The notes: generated by a model from the letters alone, not told the origin. A DNA stretch of 64,000 nucleotides from Methanosarcina siciliae T4/M (GCF_000970085.1 NZ_CP009506.1:1426001-1490000); one strand, 5' to 3'. Positions 17,036 to 26,545 are shown, numbered from the stretch's first letter. A program made the numbers and translations.

Positions 17036-17344
17036 GTGTATAAAACTAAACTTGCTATTTTAAGTTTCATTGCGTCGGAATTATTTATTTTAATAATTGA
17101 ATTGACATTTGGAGTTCCGCTTAACGTTTATTACTATTTTGACCCTACTCTTACAAATACAACCGATACTATGACTCCTCTTTGGCCAGCTACCGGGGGG
17201 TGGGCTGAATCCGCTGGAAATCTAAAAATTGTGGTAATTTTTTTAAGTATGTCATTGAGGTTTATGTCATCTCCTGCCCTTTTGATTGCAGGGGTAGTTT
17301 ATCTGTTAGCACCGGATGACGAAAGTAGAACAGGATTTGAGTAA
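17036..17344 (+). CDS. Small membrane protein, unknown
   Basis: 102 residues with two strong hydrophobic segments (about 6-30, LAILSFIASELFILIIEL, and about 65-92). GTG start; the overlapping ATG two bases upstream opens a frame that stops after ten codons. No conserved motif recognised. It sits between dapL and the DUF2124 gene, which are both on the other strand. Confidence 0.55.
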   Translation: MYKTKLAILSFIASELFILIIELTFGVPLNVYYYFDPTLTNTTDTMTPLWPATGGWAESAGNLKIVVIFLSMSLRFMSSPALLIAGVVYLLAPDDESRTGFE

Positions 17345-17462
17345 TACGCTAAGTACGATAAAAAAGGATGAAAAAAGAATTTGTTGAAAACTGTTCAAGG
17401 CGGTTTACGATACTGCTTTAAGCGGTATGATTATTGTTTTTCCTGAATTTGTGGCTTTGGTT

Positions 17463-17930
17463 TCAGGTTTGAAGCACTTCAACAGCCAGGTCAGCATTGA
17501 TAATATAATCAAAGTTGATAATCTCGTCCCATTTTTGCTGTGTAAACATTGACTGGAAACAGACTCCGATGATTTTTCTTTTAGCTGATCCTTCAAGAAC
17601 CTTTTCAGTGATGTCTTTAGCTTTTTCCGGGCTGACGCCGATCTTTGGCATCGCAAGCCCGCCGAGCAGGACAACAGCGTCAGCATGAGCGTCTACAGGT
17701 TCGCCAAGCTGTATTCCTTCGGGGGTCATAGTGATCAACCTGGCTTTTTTAAAGTCCATGTTAGGGATAAATGCAAGTTTTTTGTCCCTTACCACAAAAC
17801 CCAGAAGTTCGGCAAAGGGTGTGCAGAATCCTGGAGTTCCCACAAATGTAATTTTTTCTACTCCATCCATGAGACCCTTGAAGCTGTTCAGGATGCCTCC
17901 TACTCCCTGAGAGGTGTTTATTATCGGCAT
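17463..17930 (-). CDS. DUF2124 family protein
   Basis: 155 residues from the ATG at 17930, chosen over the upstream GTG at 17993 because GGAGAAGAG stands about 10 bases before it and the conserved part starts there (MPIINTSQGVGGIL). DUF2124 is a methanogen-restricted family; KITFVGTPGFCTPFAELLGF and DAVVLLGGLAMPKIG look like an alpha/beta nucleotide-binding fold. No experimental role known to me. It lies downstream of mch on the same strand (about 290 bp), an arrangement hinting at a link with the C1 pathway, which is inference. Confidence 0.75.
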   Translation of the reverse strand: MPIINTSQGVGGILNSFKGLMDGVEKITFVGTPGFCTPFAELLGFVVRDKKLAFIPNMDFKKARLITMTPEGIQLGEPVDAHADAVVLLGGLAMPKIGVSPEKAKDITEKVLEGSAKRKIIGVCFQSMFTQQKWDEIINFDYIINADLAVEVLQT

Positions 17931-18222
17931 GAAACTCTTCTCCAAACTCTTCTTTTTTATCCAAAATCTTCTTATTGATAATTGATACTTCACAAAAGCC
18001 TGCTTTTAGGGTACTTTCTTTACAGTATCATCTACTTCAACAATAAGGTATCATCTACTTCCACAATAAGATTGGATACATTCCCATAAATAAGTTGAGT
18101 TAAGGACCAAAGCGTCTTGGGATGGAATACAACATGGAAAATAGCAGATAAATTAGGAAAAGAATAGAAAAAACTGAGAAATAAATCAGAGAAAAAAGAA
18201 AAGTAAAAAGAGCAAATGCCCT

Positions 18223-19188
18223 TTAAACGTTCCTGATTCCAAAAGACTCAAGCAGAATTTCAGGATAAAGCCCGCCGCTTGAGATGGTCTTCGAGCTCTT
18301 GAGATCGTTTACGGTGACTCTGGCAGGGGCGAACATGCCTGCGTCAACTTTGAAGAAGTCGAAGTTTGCGGCTTTGAAGGTCTGGTAGAAGGGTTTTCCG
18401 AAGTCACTGGAGGTGGTTGAGGGGACTTTCTTTACAAAATCTTCGAGTTCGGCCAGCTCGCCTTCGAAGCGAACTGTATAGTTGGTTTCGCCGCAGTAGA
18501 TCACACAGTCATTGGTTGAACCCATGCACTGGACATCGTTTCCGACAACCGGGGCTATGGGGGCAATTCCGTACCCGCTCTTGATGCAGTTGATATCGAA
18601 ACCGATGGATTCGAGCTTGTGGATTCCGGTTTCCACAACACGGGCCGAGATCTGGACAGAACCTGCGATGGAAGCTGTCGGGGCAACGGCGATCATTACG
18701 TTTTCCGGCTCCACGCCGCAGTGCTTTGCAATATATTCGACCACTTTCTCATCAGGAAGCTTGTCGGACTCCATTACAAGAACCGCAACTTCAAAATCAT
18801 CCTCATACCCGATTTCTTCGTAGAGCTCTTTGGGTTTCAGGCCGAGCGCGCGGGCAGGGCCGGAACCCATTCCGAAGTAATCTCCTACAGAGATTCTCCA
18901 GCCTGCGTACTGGGAAGCCATGCAGGCAATTACCGGATTGTCGGTTGCCACCTGGATGGCAGGCCATTTGACACCGTTCAGGTCAAAGGTGCTGTATTTA
19001 AGGTCAGCAAGGTCACCAAGGCAGAGTCTTGCCAGGTACATTCCGGCTTCATATCCGCCTTCGGCTTTAACTCCACAGTCAATGATTGTGGCTCCGCTGT
19101 CAAGCTTGGTTACTTCCGTTTTCAGGTCTTCACTCCAGTCGAGCATCTCTTCGATGACGTATGATCCCATTTCGTTGACACTTATCAA
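18223..19188 (-). CDS. mch: Methenyl-tetrahydromethanopterin cyclohydrolase
   Basis: 321 residues, standard length. Mch interconverts N5-formyl- and N5,N10-methenyl-tetrahydro(sarcina)pterin in the methanogenic C1 pathway, cytoplasmic. Family signatures: the N-terminal SVNEMGSYVIEEML, IIDCGVKAEGGYEAGMYLAR, GDYFGMGSGPARAL, VAPTASIAGSVQISARVVE, and INCIKSGYGIAPIAPVVG. The start is TTG at 19188, supported by GGTGAT a few bases upstream and the family's conserved M-x-SVNE beginning. A 475-bp upstream region with 13-bp tandem repeats precedes it. Confidence 0.95.
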   Translation of the reverse strand: MISVNEMGSYVIEEMLDWSEDLKTEVTKLDSGATIIDCGVKAEGGYEAGMYLARLCLGDLADLKYSTFDLNGVKWPAIQVATDNPVIACMASQYAGWRISVGDYFGMGSGPARALGLKPKELYEEIGYEDDFEVAVLVMESDKLPDEKVVEYIAKHCGVEPENVMIAVAPTASIAGSVQISARVVETGIHKLESIGFDINCIKSGYGIAPIAPVVGNDVQCMGSTNDCVIYCGETNYTVRFEGELAELEDFVKKVPSTTSSDFGKPFYQTFKAANFDFFKVDAGMFAPARVTVNDLKSSKTISSGGLYPEILLESFGIRNV

Positions 19189-19218
19189 AATATCACCTTA
19201 CTTATCGGTCAGAAAATT

Positions 19219-19308
19219 GTTTATCGAAGTTGTTTATCGAAGTTATTTGTCTAAGTTATTTATCGAACTATTTATCGAAATTAATTCTCGAAATTGTTTA
19301 TCACGATC
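19219..19308. repeat. About seven 13-bp tandem repeats upstream of mch
   Basis: Consensus RTTTATCGAARTT, beginning GTTTATCGAAGTT at 19219 and again at 19232, then progressively diverged units (ATTTGTCTAAGTT, ATTTATCGAACT, ATTTATCGAAATT, AATTCTCGAAATT). They begin 31 bp before the mch start, so they lie in its leader or promoter region. Function unknown. Confidence 0.75.
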
Positions 19309-19663
19309 TTCTACAGGCTGGCACATGTCATGAGCTGGCTATAAACCATTATCAGATGACATCTACCAATCGAGGCGTAATTTGCCCGGCTGGAAGTTAG
19401 TCCTGCCAGATGAACATTATATTGAATATTGGGCTTACTCCGAGTAAACGAGTTACACTAAATAGTCAATAACTATCTATACTGAATAACTAAGTTTCTG
19501 AACAACTGAGCTATATTGAAAGATTTACCCTATATTAATAACTGAGCCAACTCTTTTTAGTTGTTTCCGTAAGCTGTAATTCGTATAAGGAAGAATCCAA
19601 TATATAGATACTGTTATAATATTTTAATTGAATAATACTAATTTACTTAGATAATACAATTGA

Positions 19664-20887
19664 TCAGATTATAAAGATTCGGTCGTTTTTTCTGACCACT
19701 CCGTCAACGGCAAGCCCAACTTCGTCCCCTTTTTCAGTACTTTGCAGGCTCATGCCTTCTTTCATAAGCGAGCGAACTTGCTGCTTCAGATAAGTGGTAC
19801 TGCCTTCGATCAGGATCTCATCCCCGATAACAAGCCCTTCTTCAAGGAGTTTTATTGCCGCAGCCTGCTGTTTGGGATAATAATTCTCTACGATTCCTGC
19901 AGCCCTGCGCTTCTTTTCCGAGGCGTTCATGCCTTTTTCTGTAGAAAAGCCTTCCAGGCCCGGAACTCCGAAGTAAAAACCTGTAGAAAAGCCTCTGTTA
20001 TACACCGAAGCCAATTCGGTTCTCCAGGCCTCTACTTTTTCAGGGGTATAGCTCCCTGCTTTGAAGGCATCAATTGCTTCCCTGTAGCAGCGAGAGACCA
20101 CTTCCAGGTATCCGGGGTCACGCAGCCTGCCTTCTACCTTAAACGCATTTATCCCTGCTCCAATAAGTTCCGGCACATGCCCTATCATACATAAATCTTT
20201 TGCACTGAGAAGGTATTTTCCCCTGCTTTCCGTAACTAACCCGTTTTCCCCGTGAAGTTCCCACTCCCAGCGGCAGGGCTGGGTGCATTCCCCGCAGTTC
20301 CCGGATTTTCCCAGGACGTATGCTGAAAGGTGGCATCTGCCTGAAACCGCCATGCACATCGCCCCGTGGACAAAAGCTTCGATTTCGACCTCCGTCTGCT
20401 GCCTGATTTGCCGGATCTCCTCAAGGGAAAGTTCCCTTGAAAAAACGATCCGTTCAGCTCCGAGGCTCCTGTAAAACTCAGCTGTTTCGTGGTTCGTAAC
20501 GTTTGCCTGGGTGGAGATATGGACCCTGATCCCGGCTTTACGGGCCCTGAGGATGACCGCCGGGTCCCAGGCGATAACTGCGTCAACTCCGGCTTTTACA
20601 GCTGCAGTGACCACGTCTTCGGCTTCCCCAAGCCTGGTTTCATTCACAGCAGAGTTTACGGCCAGATAAGCTTTCAGCCTCTTTGCCCTGACCTCCGAGA
20701 CAAACTCCTCCAGAGTTTCAAGGAAAATCTCTTTTGCCTTTGCCCTCAGGCTGAGCCTGTCCGTAGAAAAATAGACGGCATCAGCATACCTGGAACATGC
20801 CTCAAGCCCTGCAAGGTTCCTGACACCAAGGATGAGTTCCGGTTCCGAACTTTTATGCATGGGAGAGAAAAATGCTCTAACTTTCAT
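19664..20887 (-). CDS. Peptidase U32 family protein
   Basis: 407 residues. The U32 signature is clear: EAFVHGAMCMAVSGRCHLS (about residues 170-188) followed by the Cys-rich GNCGECTQPCRWEW, which in characterised relatives binds an iron-sulfur cluster. Upstream, ELILGVRNLAGLEACSRYADAVYF is the usual start. Members modify RNA (tRNA or rRNA hydroxylation, e.g. TrhP/RlhA) or hydroxylate ubiquinone precursors in bacteria rather than acting as proteases; the archaeal role is unclear. The C terminus is the beta-barrel tail of the family. Monocistronic. Confidence 0.88.
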   Translation of the reverse strand: MKVRAFFSPMHKSSEPELILGVRNLAGLEACSRYADAVYFSTDRLSLRAKAKEIFLETLEEFVSEVRAKRLKAYLAVNSAVNETRLGEAEDVVTAAVKAGVDAVIAWDPAVILRARKAGIRVHISTQANVTNHETAEFYRSLGAERIVFSRELSLEEIRQIRQQTEVEIEAFVHGAMCMAVSGRCHLSAYVLGKSGNCGECTQPCRWEWELHGENGLVTESRGKYLLSAKDLCMIGHVPELIGAGINAFKVEGRLRDPGYLEVVSRCYREAIDAFKAGSYTPEKVEAWRTELASVYNRGFSTGFYFGVPGLEGFSTEKGMNASEKKRRAAGIVENYYPKQQAAAIKLLEEGLVIGDEILIEGSTTYLKQQVRSLMKEGMSLQSTEKGDEVGLAVDGVVRKNDRIFII

Positions 20888-21083
20888 TTAAGAATATCTT
20901 TGCTGCTTTCAGCGGGTCCGCAAATTATAGTATGGGAAAAAGGTTCACTCCGTAGAAAAATAGTTAGACTAAATGGAATGAAATGCAGTTTTCTCATATT
21001 CATAAAAAGGAGCAAACTTATCACATTTCTGTAAAAATGTAAACTTAGTAGATATATCAAACAGAATACAAGGTTAACCGAAA

Positions 21084-21094
21084 AATTTATATAA
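21084..21094 (+). promoter_or_regulatory. Strong TATA box for the 37-residue small protein
   Basis: AATTTATATAA preceded by an A-rich BRE-like CCGAAA. It is about 100 bp before the small-gene ATG, giving a leader of roughly 75 nt. Confidence 0.6.
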
Positions 21095-21192
21095 GTTTGC
21101 CATCTCCATTAAAATAATGGGAAAGTCTAATTTAAACGAACTAATTTAGCTTGCAGACAAAGAAAATAATGGAGACATCGGAGGTCTCGAAT

Positions 21193-21306
21193 ATGGGGGC
21201 ACGTGAAATAGAATACGAACTTGAAGATATTGAACTCAAAACCGTAAAACTCGAAGAAGTAGAGAGAGATTATGTGGAATTTAGAAGGGAAATGGGAGAA
21301 GATTAA
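21193..21306 (+). CDS. Small acidic helical protein (37 residues)
   Basis: MGAREIEYELEDIELK... to ...FRREMGED, one continuous charged amphipathic helix or coiled coil with no hydrophobic segment. Evidence that it is real: a perfect GGAGGT ribosome-binding sequence at 21180-21185, 7 bases before ATG, and a good archaeal TATA box upstream. The heptad-like spacing of I/L/V suggests a protein-protein interaction role; that is inference. It is isolated from neighbours by several hundred bases on each side. Family not recognised. Confidence 0.65.
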   Translation: MGAREIEYELEDIELKTVKLEEVERDYVEFRREMGED

Positions 21307-21689
21307 ACCGGAAACTAATAGAAGCAAATTAAAATAGTGAGGATACGGATCAAAATTCGATCAATACGGGATTGAGAGAGTCTTTGTTTCTGGATCCGAG
21401 GGTTTCCGTAACCATTAAATCCAACATTTAATCAATTTAGGATCCGATCTTTTTTACACCCGAATAATACATGTTTCAAAGAACTTATCCGCCCACACTT
21501 TACCAGAAAATATTAAGTAATATAAAAATAATTAGGAAAATAACAAGTTTTATAAAAACTTGGAAAAACGGAAAAACGGAAAAACGGATCTCCAGATAAC
21601 AAAATGTCCGGAGATTGGAAATAACCTGAACTTTTTTATTTGTACTTTTTTTTATTCTATTTTTACCACGTTATTCGAGTTAGAAATGA

Positions 21690-22385
21690 TTAAAATCTGT
21701 TCAGAGGGCACACTTTTATACAGAGCCCACATCGAAGTCCGCCGAGAACATTGAACATGTATTCAGCGCATTTCTCTTTGTAAATCACCCCTTCTGCGGA
21801 AAGGGCACCTGCAGGACATGCTTTGATACACTTCATGCAAGTACTGCATGCATCGTTGATAAAAGGCAGTCGGGTATTTTTTTCTCCATCCAGCGGGGCA
21901 TCTGTCAGGATGGATGTCATACGGACTTTAGGCCCAAAATCTTTTGTGATGAGAAGATGGTTCAGGCCGAAGTTTCCCAGGCCTGCATGGTATGCGGCAT
22001 ATTTGAAGGAGAAATCCGCTTTAAGGGTCTTACGGTCAGCATACCAGTAGCCGAACTCGCTCCCCTCACTCGGAGCAATCGTTGCCTTATATCCTTTCTT
22101 TTCAATAAATCTGGCGATTTGAAAAGCAATTACTCTCAATGTGGCTGTACCTGCCATAAGAGTATTTGTATATTCGGCTCTACCATTGGGTAGTGTATCA
22201 AAAGCTCCTCTTGGTATGGAAACACCCAGAATTATAACGGATTGGAGATCTGTCATCACATCCTGGGGTTTATTCCCGGTGTACTCAGAATTTTCAAAGC
22301 AAGAGGGATCGATCATGCCGATAAAATCAGCGCCTGATCTAAAAGCCATATCTTTCAAAGTTTCCGTAATGCTTGTCTCTACCAT
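21690..22385 (-). CDS. 4Fe-4S double-cluster protein related to epoxyqueuosine reductase (QueG)
   Basis: 231 residues. The C-terminal half has a two-cluster ferredoxin domain: CSTCMKCIKACPAGAL and CGLCIKVCPLN. The preceding part (FSFKYAAYHAGLGNFGLNHLLIT, PKVRMTSILTDAPL) matches the cobalamin-binding region shared by QueG and reductive dehalogenases. It is shorter than QueG (about 380) and lacks the HEAT tail, as is common for archaeal relatives. Likely a cytoplasmic redox enzyme, perhaps corrinoid dependent; substrate unknown. Confidence 0.82.
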   Translation of the reverse strand: MVETSITETLKDMAFRSGADFIGMIDPSCFENSEYTGNKPQDVMTDLQSVIILGVSIPRGAFDTLPNGRAEYTNTLMAGTATLRVIAFQIARFIEKKGYKATIAPSEGSEFGYWYADRKTLKADFSFKYAAYHAGLGNFGLNHLLITKDFGPKVRMTSILTDAPLDGEKNTRLPFINDACSTCMKCIKACPAGALSAEGVIYKEKCAEYMFNVLGGLRCGLCIKVCPLNRF

Positions 22386-22503
22386 CTTTTATCTCCTATT
22401 TTTACAGGTCTTAGAAAGAGTGGCTATGAAAAATGAAGATTGAAAACGTAAAGTTTTTGATCTCAATTTTAAGAGCAGATCAACCTGGAACTCCACTTTT
22501 TCA

Positions 22504-22583
22504 TACCTGTGTTTTCAGGTTAATACCTGTGTTTTCAGGTTAGATACACCGTTGTTTTCAGGTTAGATACACCGTTGTTTTCT
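22504..22583. repeat. Two nested short tandem repeats
   Basis: TACCTGTGTTTTCAGGTTAR occurs at 22504 and 22524 (20-bp period), then GGTTAGATACACCGTTGTTTTC at 22538 and 22561 (23-bp period). They share the TTTTCAGGTTA core. No gene is supported between 22386 and 23204; the region is otherwise AT-rich. Confidence 0.75.
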
Positions 22584-23204
22584 GATAACTTTCATAATAT
22601 GTAATCTTTTCCAAGAAAGAATATTTTAGCTGTAGGGTTAGAAAACAGCTATAAACCAGCTTGACCTGTTTACAGTACTTACTTTCCCAGCTCTGAGAAC
22701 AAGTTAAATAAAGGATTAGGAAACGTATGGACTTAAGGGGAAAGGCTCTCGACTAAAATTTTGTGGTTGTTGGGGGACTGGATTGAATACAATCCGTCCC
22801 CCATGTTCTCATCGTGTCAAGCTATGCACACTTGCCAAACATTTTTACACCCCCATTATATATAAAATTTGTGAAAGAGTTTGGAAGTTTATACTTTGAA
22901 CATTCATCGCTTATTGAAAAACAAATCAAGGGTCTGGAGAAATATGGCAAATACATAACAGAGCCGGGTTTTGGTTAAAAATGGCAAACTGAAAAACATA
23001 TCCATGGCCTGGTGAAAAGAGCCACTATTAACAATATTTTTAATTTAAAAATATTGAGTAGGAGATCTGCTGGAATTCAGAATTGCAGTCACTTCCCGCT
23101 CAATTCTTTCATGCGTAGTATTTCTCATTTTTTTCCATTAGTTCAGGACTTCAATGATTTTACTCATTGGAATCCAATACTTTACCTATTTTATTTCTAT
23201 TTTG

Positions 23205-23483
23205 CATTTCGACCCCCCTCAAAAAAACCAACTTAATTTTTTTATTCATAATGTTTATTGCTAATTATACCTATACTCATCCATTTAAGAATAATTTTGA
23301 AAAATTTTAGCAATTATTGTTTTATTTTTCAGTAGATCCCTCAAATTTAGACTTGGTTTTTTAGAACTATGTAGAATTCAAGCCAAACTCATCAAACTTA
23401 TTGATTATGTGTTCTCAACGGATTAAATAAGTTGAATCAGTTGTTGAAAAATTCATCATATTTTTAAGAGGGGGGTCGAAATG
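23205..23483. mobile_element. MITE-like element with 16-bp inverted repeats
   Basis: CATTTCGACCCCCCTC (23205-23220) is an exact inverted repeat of GAGGGGGGTCGAAATG (23468-23483), around 247 AT-rich, non-coding bases. The size and perfect termini in an AT-rich gap look like a non-autonomous transposon or paired IS ends. No clear target duplication was found. Confidence 0.6.
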
Positions 23484-23597
23484 TAAATTCTATCAATTTC
23501 AGTTACTAACTCTGGGGAAAGGCTGTCAATTAATTCTTAAATGTCAAATCTGTCAAATACGCCGGTGATAAGGTTATGATGGCGAAGAGTTATGAAT

Positions 23598-24020
23598 TCA
23601 TAGCTGGAGAAACTGAGAAAATGAGTCAGACAAAAAATAAAGAGTCTTTCTTTTCGCGTAACTCCCCGTTTCTCCCAGATCAGCAAAATAGAGCCTTTTT
23701 CTATCCGGACAATACATATCAAGTTCAAGCTTGATCTTCTCGATAAGCTCCATGCAGCAGCTCCCTGTAACTCCGTAATTTTCTTCCAGAATCCCTATAA
23801 GGGTTTCTACCTCAATTCCATCATGGATAACTTTTTGCAGGCCCTGCAGGATACTTCTGACGAGCTCTTCTTCAGTTAGAGAATCCTGTATCTCGATATT
23901 TTCAACCACATACCTGCAAGCCTGCCTCTCCCCTTCGAAATGCAGATGTTCCAGAGCAGATAACCTGATGTTATGGTACATTTCAGCACCACAAACCGGA
24001 CAATGTATTTTTAAAAACAT
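23598..24020 (-). CDS. Zinc-ribbon protein, unknown
   Basis: 140 residues from the ATG at 24020, preferred because GGGAGTTAATA stands just before it and the conserved-looking part begins there (MFLKIHCPVCGAEMYHN). The CPVC knuckle probably pairs with later Cys residues (ERQACRY, GSCCMELI, MYCPDR) to bind zinc or iron. The middle is helical and acidic. No family recognised. The protein ends in a Phe/Leu-rich tail. Isolated gene. Confidence 0.55.
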   Translation of the reverse strand: MFLKIHCPVCGAEMYHNIRLSALEHLHFEGERQACRYVVENIEIQDSLTEEELVRSILQGLQKVIHDGIEVETLIGILEENYGVTGSCCMELIEKIKLELDMYCPDRKRLYFADLGETGSYAKRKTLYFLSDSFSQFLQL

Positions 24021-24235
24021 TATTAACTCCCATCCGAGAATTAAATAACCTCTAAAGATATAAGAGCTAATCAAGCATGCTGAAAGTAATCAAAAACTTG
24101 AATGTGGGGTAAGTTTCTTTATTGAGAACTAAAAAAGATATCATCTTCAAACTTGCAGTACAGGTAGAGAAAAACTATGCTTCTTTAACAGGACTCGCAG
24201 GTATGATCCCCAATTTTATTGAAGCGGATAATACT

Positions 24236-24601
24236 TTATTCAAAAAAAACTTTTCTAAGGTTCTCCTCTTTAGTTCCTTTCTCTTTTTCCGATTCCGCAA
24301 TATTTTTACTCAAATTCTCCAATTCCTTATATAAAAGTACACCAAGAGTGTCTTCAAGACTGAGATTGAATTTTTCAGATATCCTGGAAAGAATTTGAAC
24401 ATTTTTTTTAGATAAGAAAACCGGCTCTACTTCCTCTTTCCCCCAGTGTAAAAGTACAACCTTTTCGATATCCATTTTTTTGATTTGCCTGACACAAAAT
24501 TCAATTCCATGACTTCTACTGCTGAATATTTTTTCATCATACAATCTATCAAGCCATGATGCTAAATCATTATCCATTGAGATAGTGAACCGTTCTTTCA
24601 T
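24236..24601 (-). CDS. Ribbon-helix-helix domain protein
   Basis: 121 residues. The N terminus RFTISMDNDLASWLDRL...SSRSHGIEFCVRQIKKM fits a MetJ/Arc-type ribbon-helix-helix DNA-binding fold (beta strand, helix, turn, helix). The C-terminal half is helical and highly charged, ending in a Lys/Glu-rich stretch. Likely a transcriptional regulator. It is divergent from the histidine kinase gene (90 bp between starts), so that gene is a possible target. Confidence 0.65.
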   Translation of the reverse strand: MKERFTISMDNDLASWLDRLYDEKIFSSRSHGIEFCVRQIKKMDIEKVVLLHWGKEEVEPVFLSKKNVQILSRISEKFNLSLEDTLGVLLYKELENLSKNIAESEKEKGTKEENLRKVFFE

Positions 24602-24691
24602 CGCTAAATCATATCACTGATTATAATATAAACGATTGTATGAAAAAAGAACCGATAATAAGTTATTTATAAGAATAGTTAATAACAATGT

Positions 24692-26032
24692 ATGATAAAT
24701 ACACCGATTATGAATGAAAAAGAATGTGAAAAGGAAGGGAGAATGCTGGATAAACAGAGAGACGTGATAGCAGAGTCCTGCGACATAATGTTTCATACAG
24801 CTGCGAGATATGTAGTAAGTATAGTCCTCCTGTTAACTCCTTTGCTTTTGACGGATCGAGGGGTAGAAAAAACAGAAGCAAAACCCGTATCCTGGGAAAA
24901 AACAGTGTTTTTATGGAGAGAAGAAAACGAAAGTGAACTTTCGGGCAGGAGTTTGCAGACCGATGAAAATGACTGTCGTTTACTCGTACAGAATATTAAA
25001 GGTTTTATAGGGTTCAGGACGGATGAGAACTTTGAACCGGTATTTATTGATGGAGATGTGAAAGGCGTAACCGGTTACAATAAAGAGGATTTTCTATCCA
25101 GCAGGGCAAGATGGTTAGAAATAATCGTATCCGAAGACTTGCCTCTTATTTTTAAAAATGTAAAAACAGCTTTGTCTAATCCGGCCGCTTCCACCGAAAT
25201 AGAGTATCGGATACGGAATAGGGATGATGATATAAAGTGGGTCAGGCAGGTTATTCAGAAAACTCCGTCAGTTTCCGGAAAGCGCGGAGAAGTACAGGGA
25301 TTTATTCGTGATATCACCGGAAGTAAACTGGCAGCGATTTCCCTGGAAAAAATTGGGAACGCACGCATAAAAGAAATTAACCACAGGATAAAAAATAACC
25401 TTCAGGTGATCTCATCCCTGCTCAGTTTCGAAGCTGATAAATCTATCGATCCAGAAATTATTGAAGCGTTTCGGGAAAGCCAGAACCGTATAGCCTCAAT
25501 GTCTCTTATCCATCAGGAACTCTGCATCGGAGAAACGTACACAATTGACTTTGCCGACTATCTTCGGAAACTCACTGCAGAACTTTTCAATTCCTACCGG
25601 GTAGGAAATGAAAGGATTAATTTGAGATTGGACCTCGAACAGGTTTATATGGAAACAGATACCGCGGTACCCCTTGGTATTATTGTCAACGAACTGGTTT
25701 CAAATGCCCTGAAGCATGCCTTTCTACCTGGAAAAGAAGGAGAAATTCGAGTAAATCTTTCCCGGATGAAGAATTGCAAAAAAGAATTTAAAAACTCCAA
25801 GAGCTCAGGAATTGTATCAGGTTACTCAAATGAAAAGAATTTGCAGTTCATCCTGACCGTAGAAGACAACGGCCGGGGAATTCCGGAATTGACGGACCTT
25901 CAGAATAAGGACTCCCTTGGGTTGCAGCTCGTAAACATTTTTGTTGAACAGATAGGAGGTTACATCGAACTTAAAAGAGACAAAGGGACAAAATTCAATA
26001 TCCGCTTCAGTAAGCTGGAAATTGAGAAATGA
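24692..26032 (+). CDS. Sensor histidine kinase with PAS and HisKA_2 domains
   Basis: 446 residues. One hydrophobic segment (about 38-58, YVVSIVLLLTPLLLT), a PAS domain with PAC motif (about 98-215; VKGVTGYNKEDFLS, IEYRIRNRDDDIKWVRQ, GFIRDITG), a HisKA_2 dimerisation/phosphoacceptor region with the His in EINHRIKNNLQVISSLLS (about 230), and a HATPase_c domain with NELVSNALKHAF (N box), VEDNGRGIPE (G1) and DSLGLQLV (G2). This domain order is common in Methanosarcina kinases. No response regulator is adjacent, so it is an orphan kinase; signal unknown. Possible internal start at residue 8. Confidence 0.88.
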   Translation: MINTPIMNEKECEKEGRMLDKQRDVIAESCDIMFHTAARYVVSIVLLLTPLLLTDRGVEKTEAKPVSWEKTVFLWREENESELSGRSLQTDENDCRLLVQNIKGFIGFRTDENFEPVFIDGDVKGVTGYNKEDFLSSRARWLEIIVSEDLPLIFKNVKTALSNPAASTEIEYRIRNRDDDIKWVRQVIQKTPSVSGKRGEVQGFIRDITGSKLAAISLEKIGNARIKEINHRIKNNLQVISSLLSFEADKSIDPEIIEAFRESQNRIASMSLIHQELCIGETYTIDFADYLRKLTAELFNSYRVGNERINLRLDLEQVYMETDTAVPLGIIVNELVSNALKHAFLPGKEGEIRVNLSRMKNCKKEFKNSKSSGIVSGYSNEKNLQFILTVEDNGRGIPELTDLQNKDSLGLQLVNIFVEQIGGYIELKRDKGTKFNIRFSKLEIEK

Positions 26033-26250
26033 AGCTTTCCGGGGCATTAATTCTCAGTCGTCCAATTAGGCATACATGCTGATAATAATATTACCTTCTC
26101 TTTAATTCCATATATCATTACATTATGAGTTTATTATGAGCTGTTGAAGTTACAACAGAGCTGGAGATTATAGTACTCATTCTTTTCTTATCTGTTTTAA
26201 ACATCTTTATTTTTTATATATTCAGTCTTCCCGAATGACCCAGGTTCCTT

Positions 26251-26292
26251 TGCTTCTGTCCCTTATCTATCTGCTTCTGTCCCTTATCTATT
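26251..26292. repeat. 21-bp direct repeat, two copies
   Basis: TGCTTCTGTCCCTTATCTATY occurs twice in direct tandem in the 513-bp gap between the kinase and hydrolase genes (26033-26545). Nothing else is recognisable in the gap. Confidence 0.7.
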
Positions 26293-26545
26293 ATCTACTG
26301 TTAAATTTTTGAATATACAAAATATAAAGAAAGTTTTCCTATATGCACAGGTTTTAACCTTAACCTGCTGCTTTTTACTTACTCGGGATTCTTAAATATG
26401 TGTATTCAATGACTCAGATGTAAAAAAGAACTTTGGAGTGTTTTACCATGACCACGAATACAAATAAAAAAGAGTGATTTTACCTGCTATTCCTGTCTGC
26501 TTCTAATATCCCCCTTATGGGGTTTTGCTCATTTTCTATGCTACT

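Noticed and set aside
19219..19308. Possible CRISPR array upstream of mch
   Set aside because: 13-bp units are directly contiguous with no spacers; a simple tandem array.
22504..22583. Possible CRISPR array
   Set aside because: The repeats are adjacent tandem copies without unique spacers of constant length.
23012..23236. 74-codon plus-strand frame
   Set aside because: Runs into the left inverted repeat of the MITE-like element; composition random.
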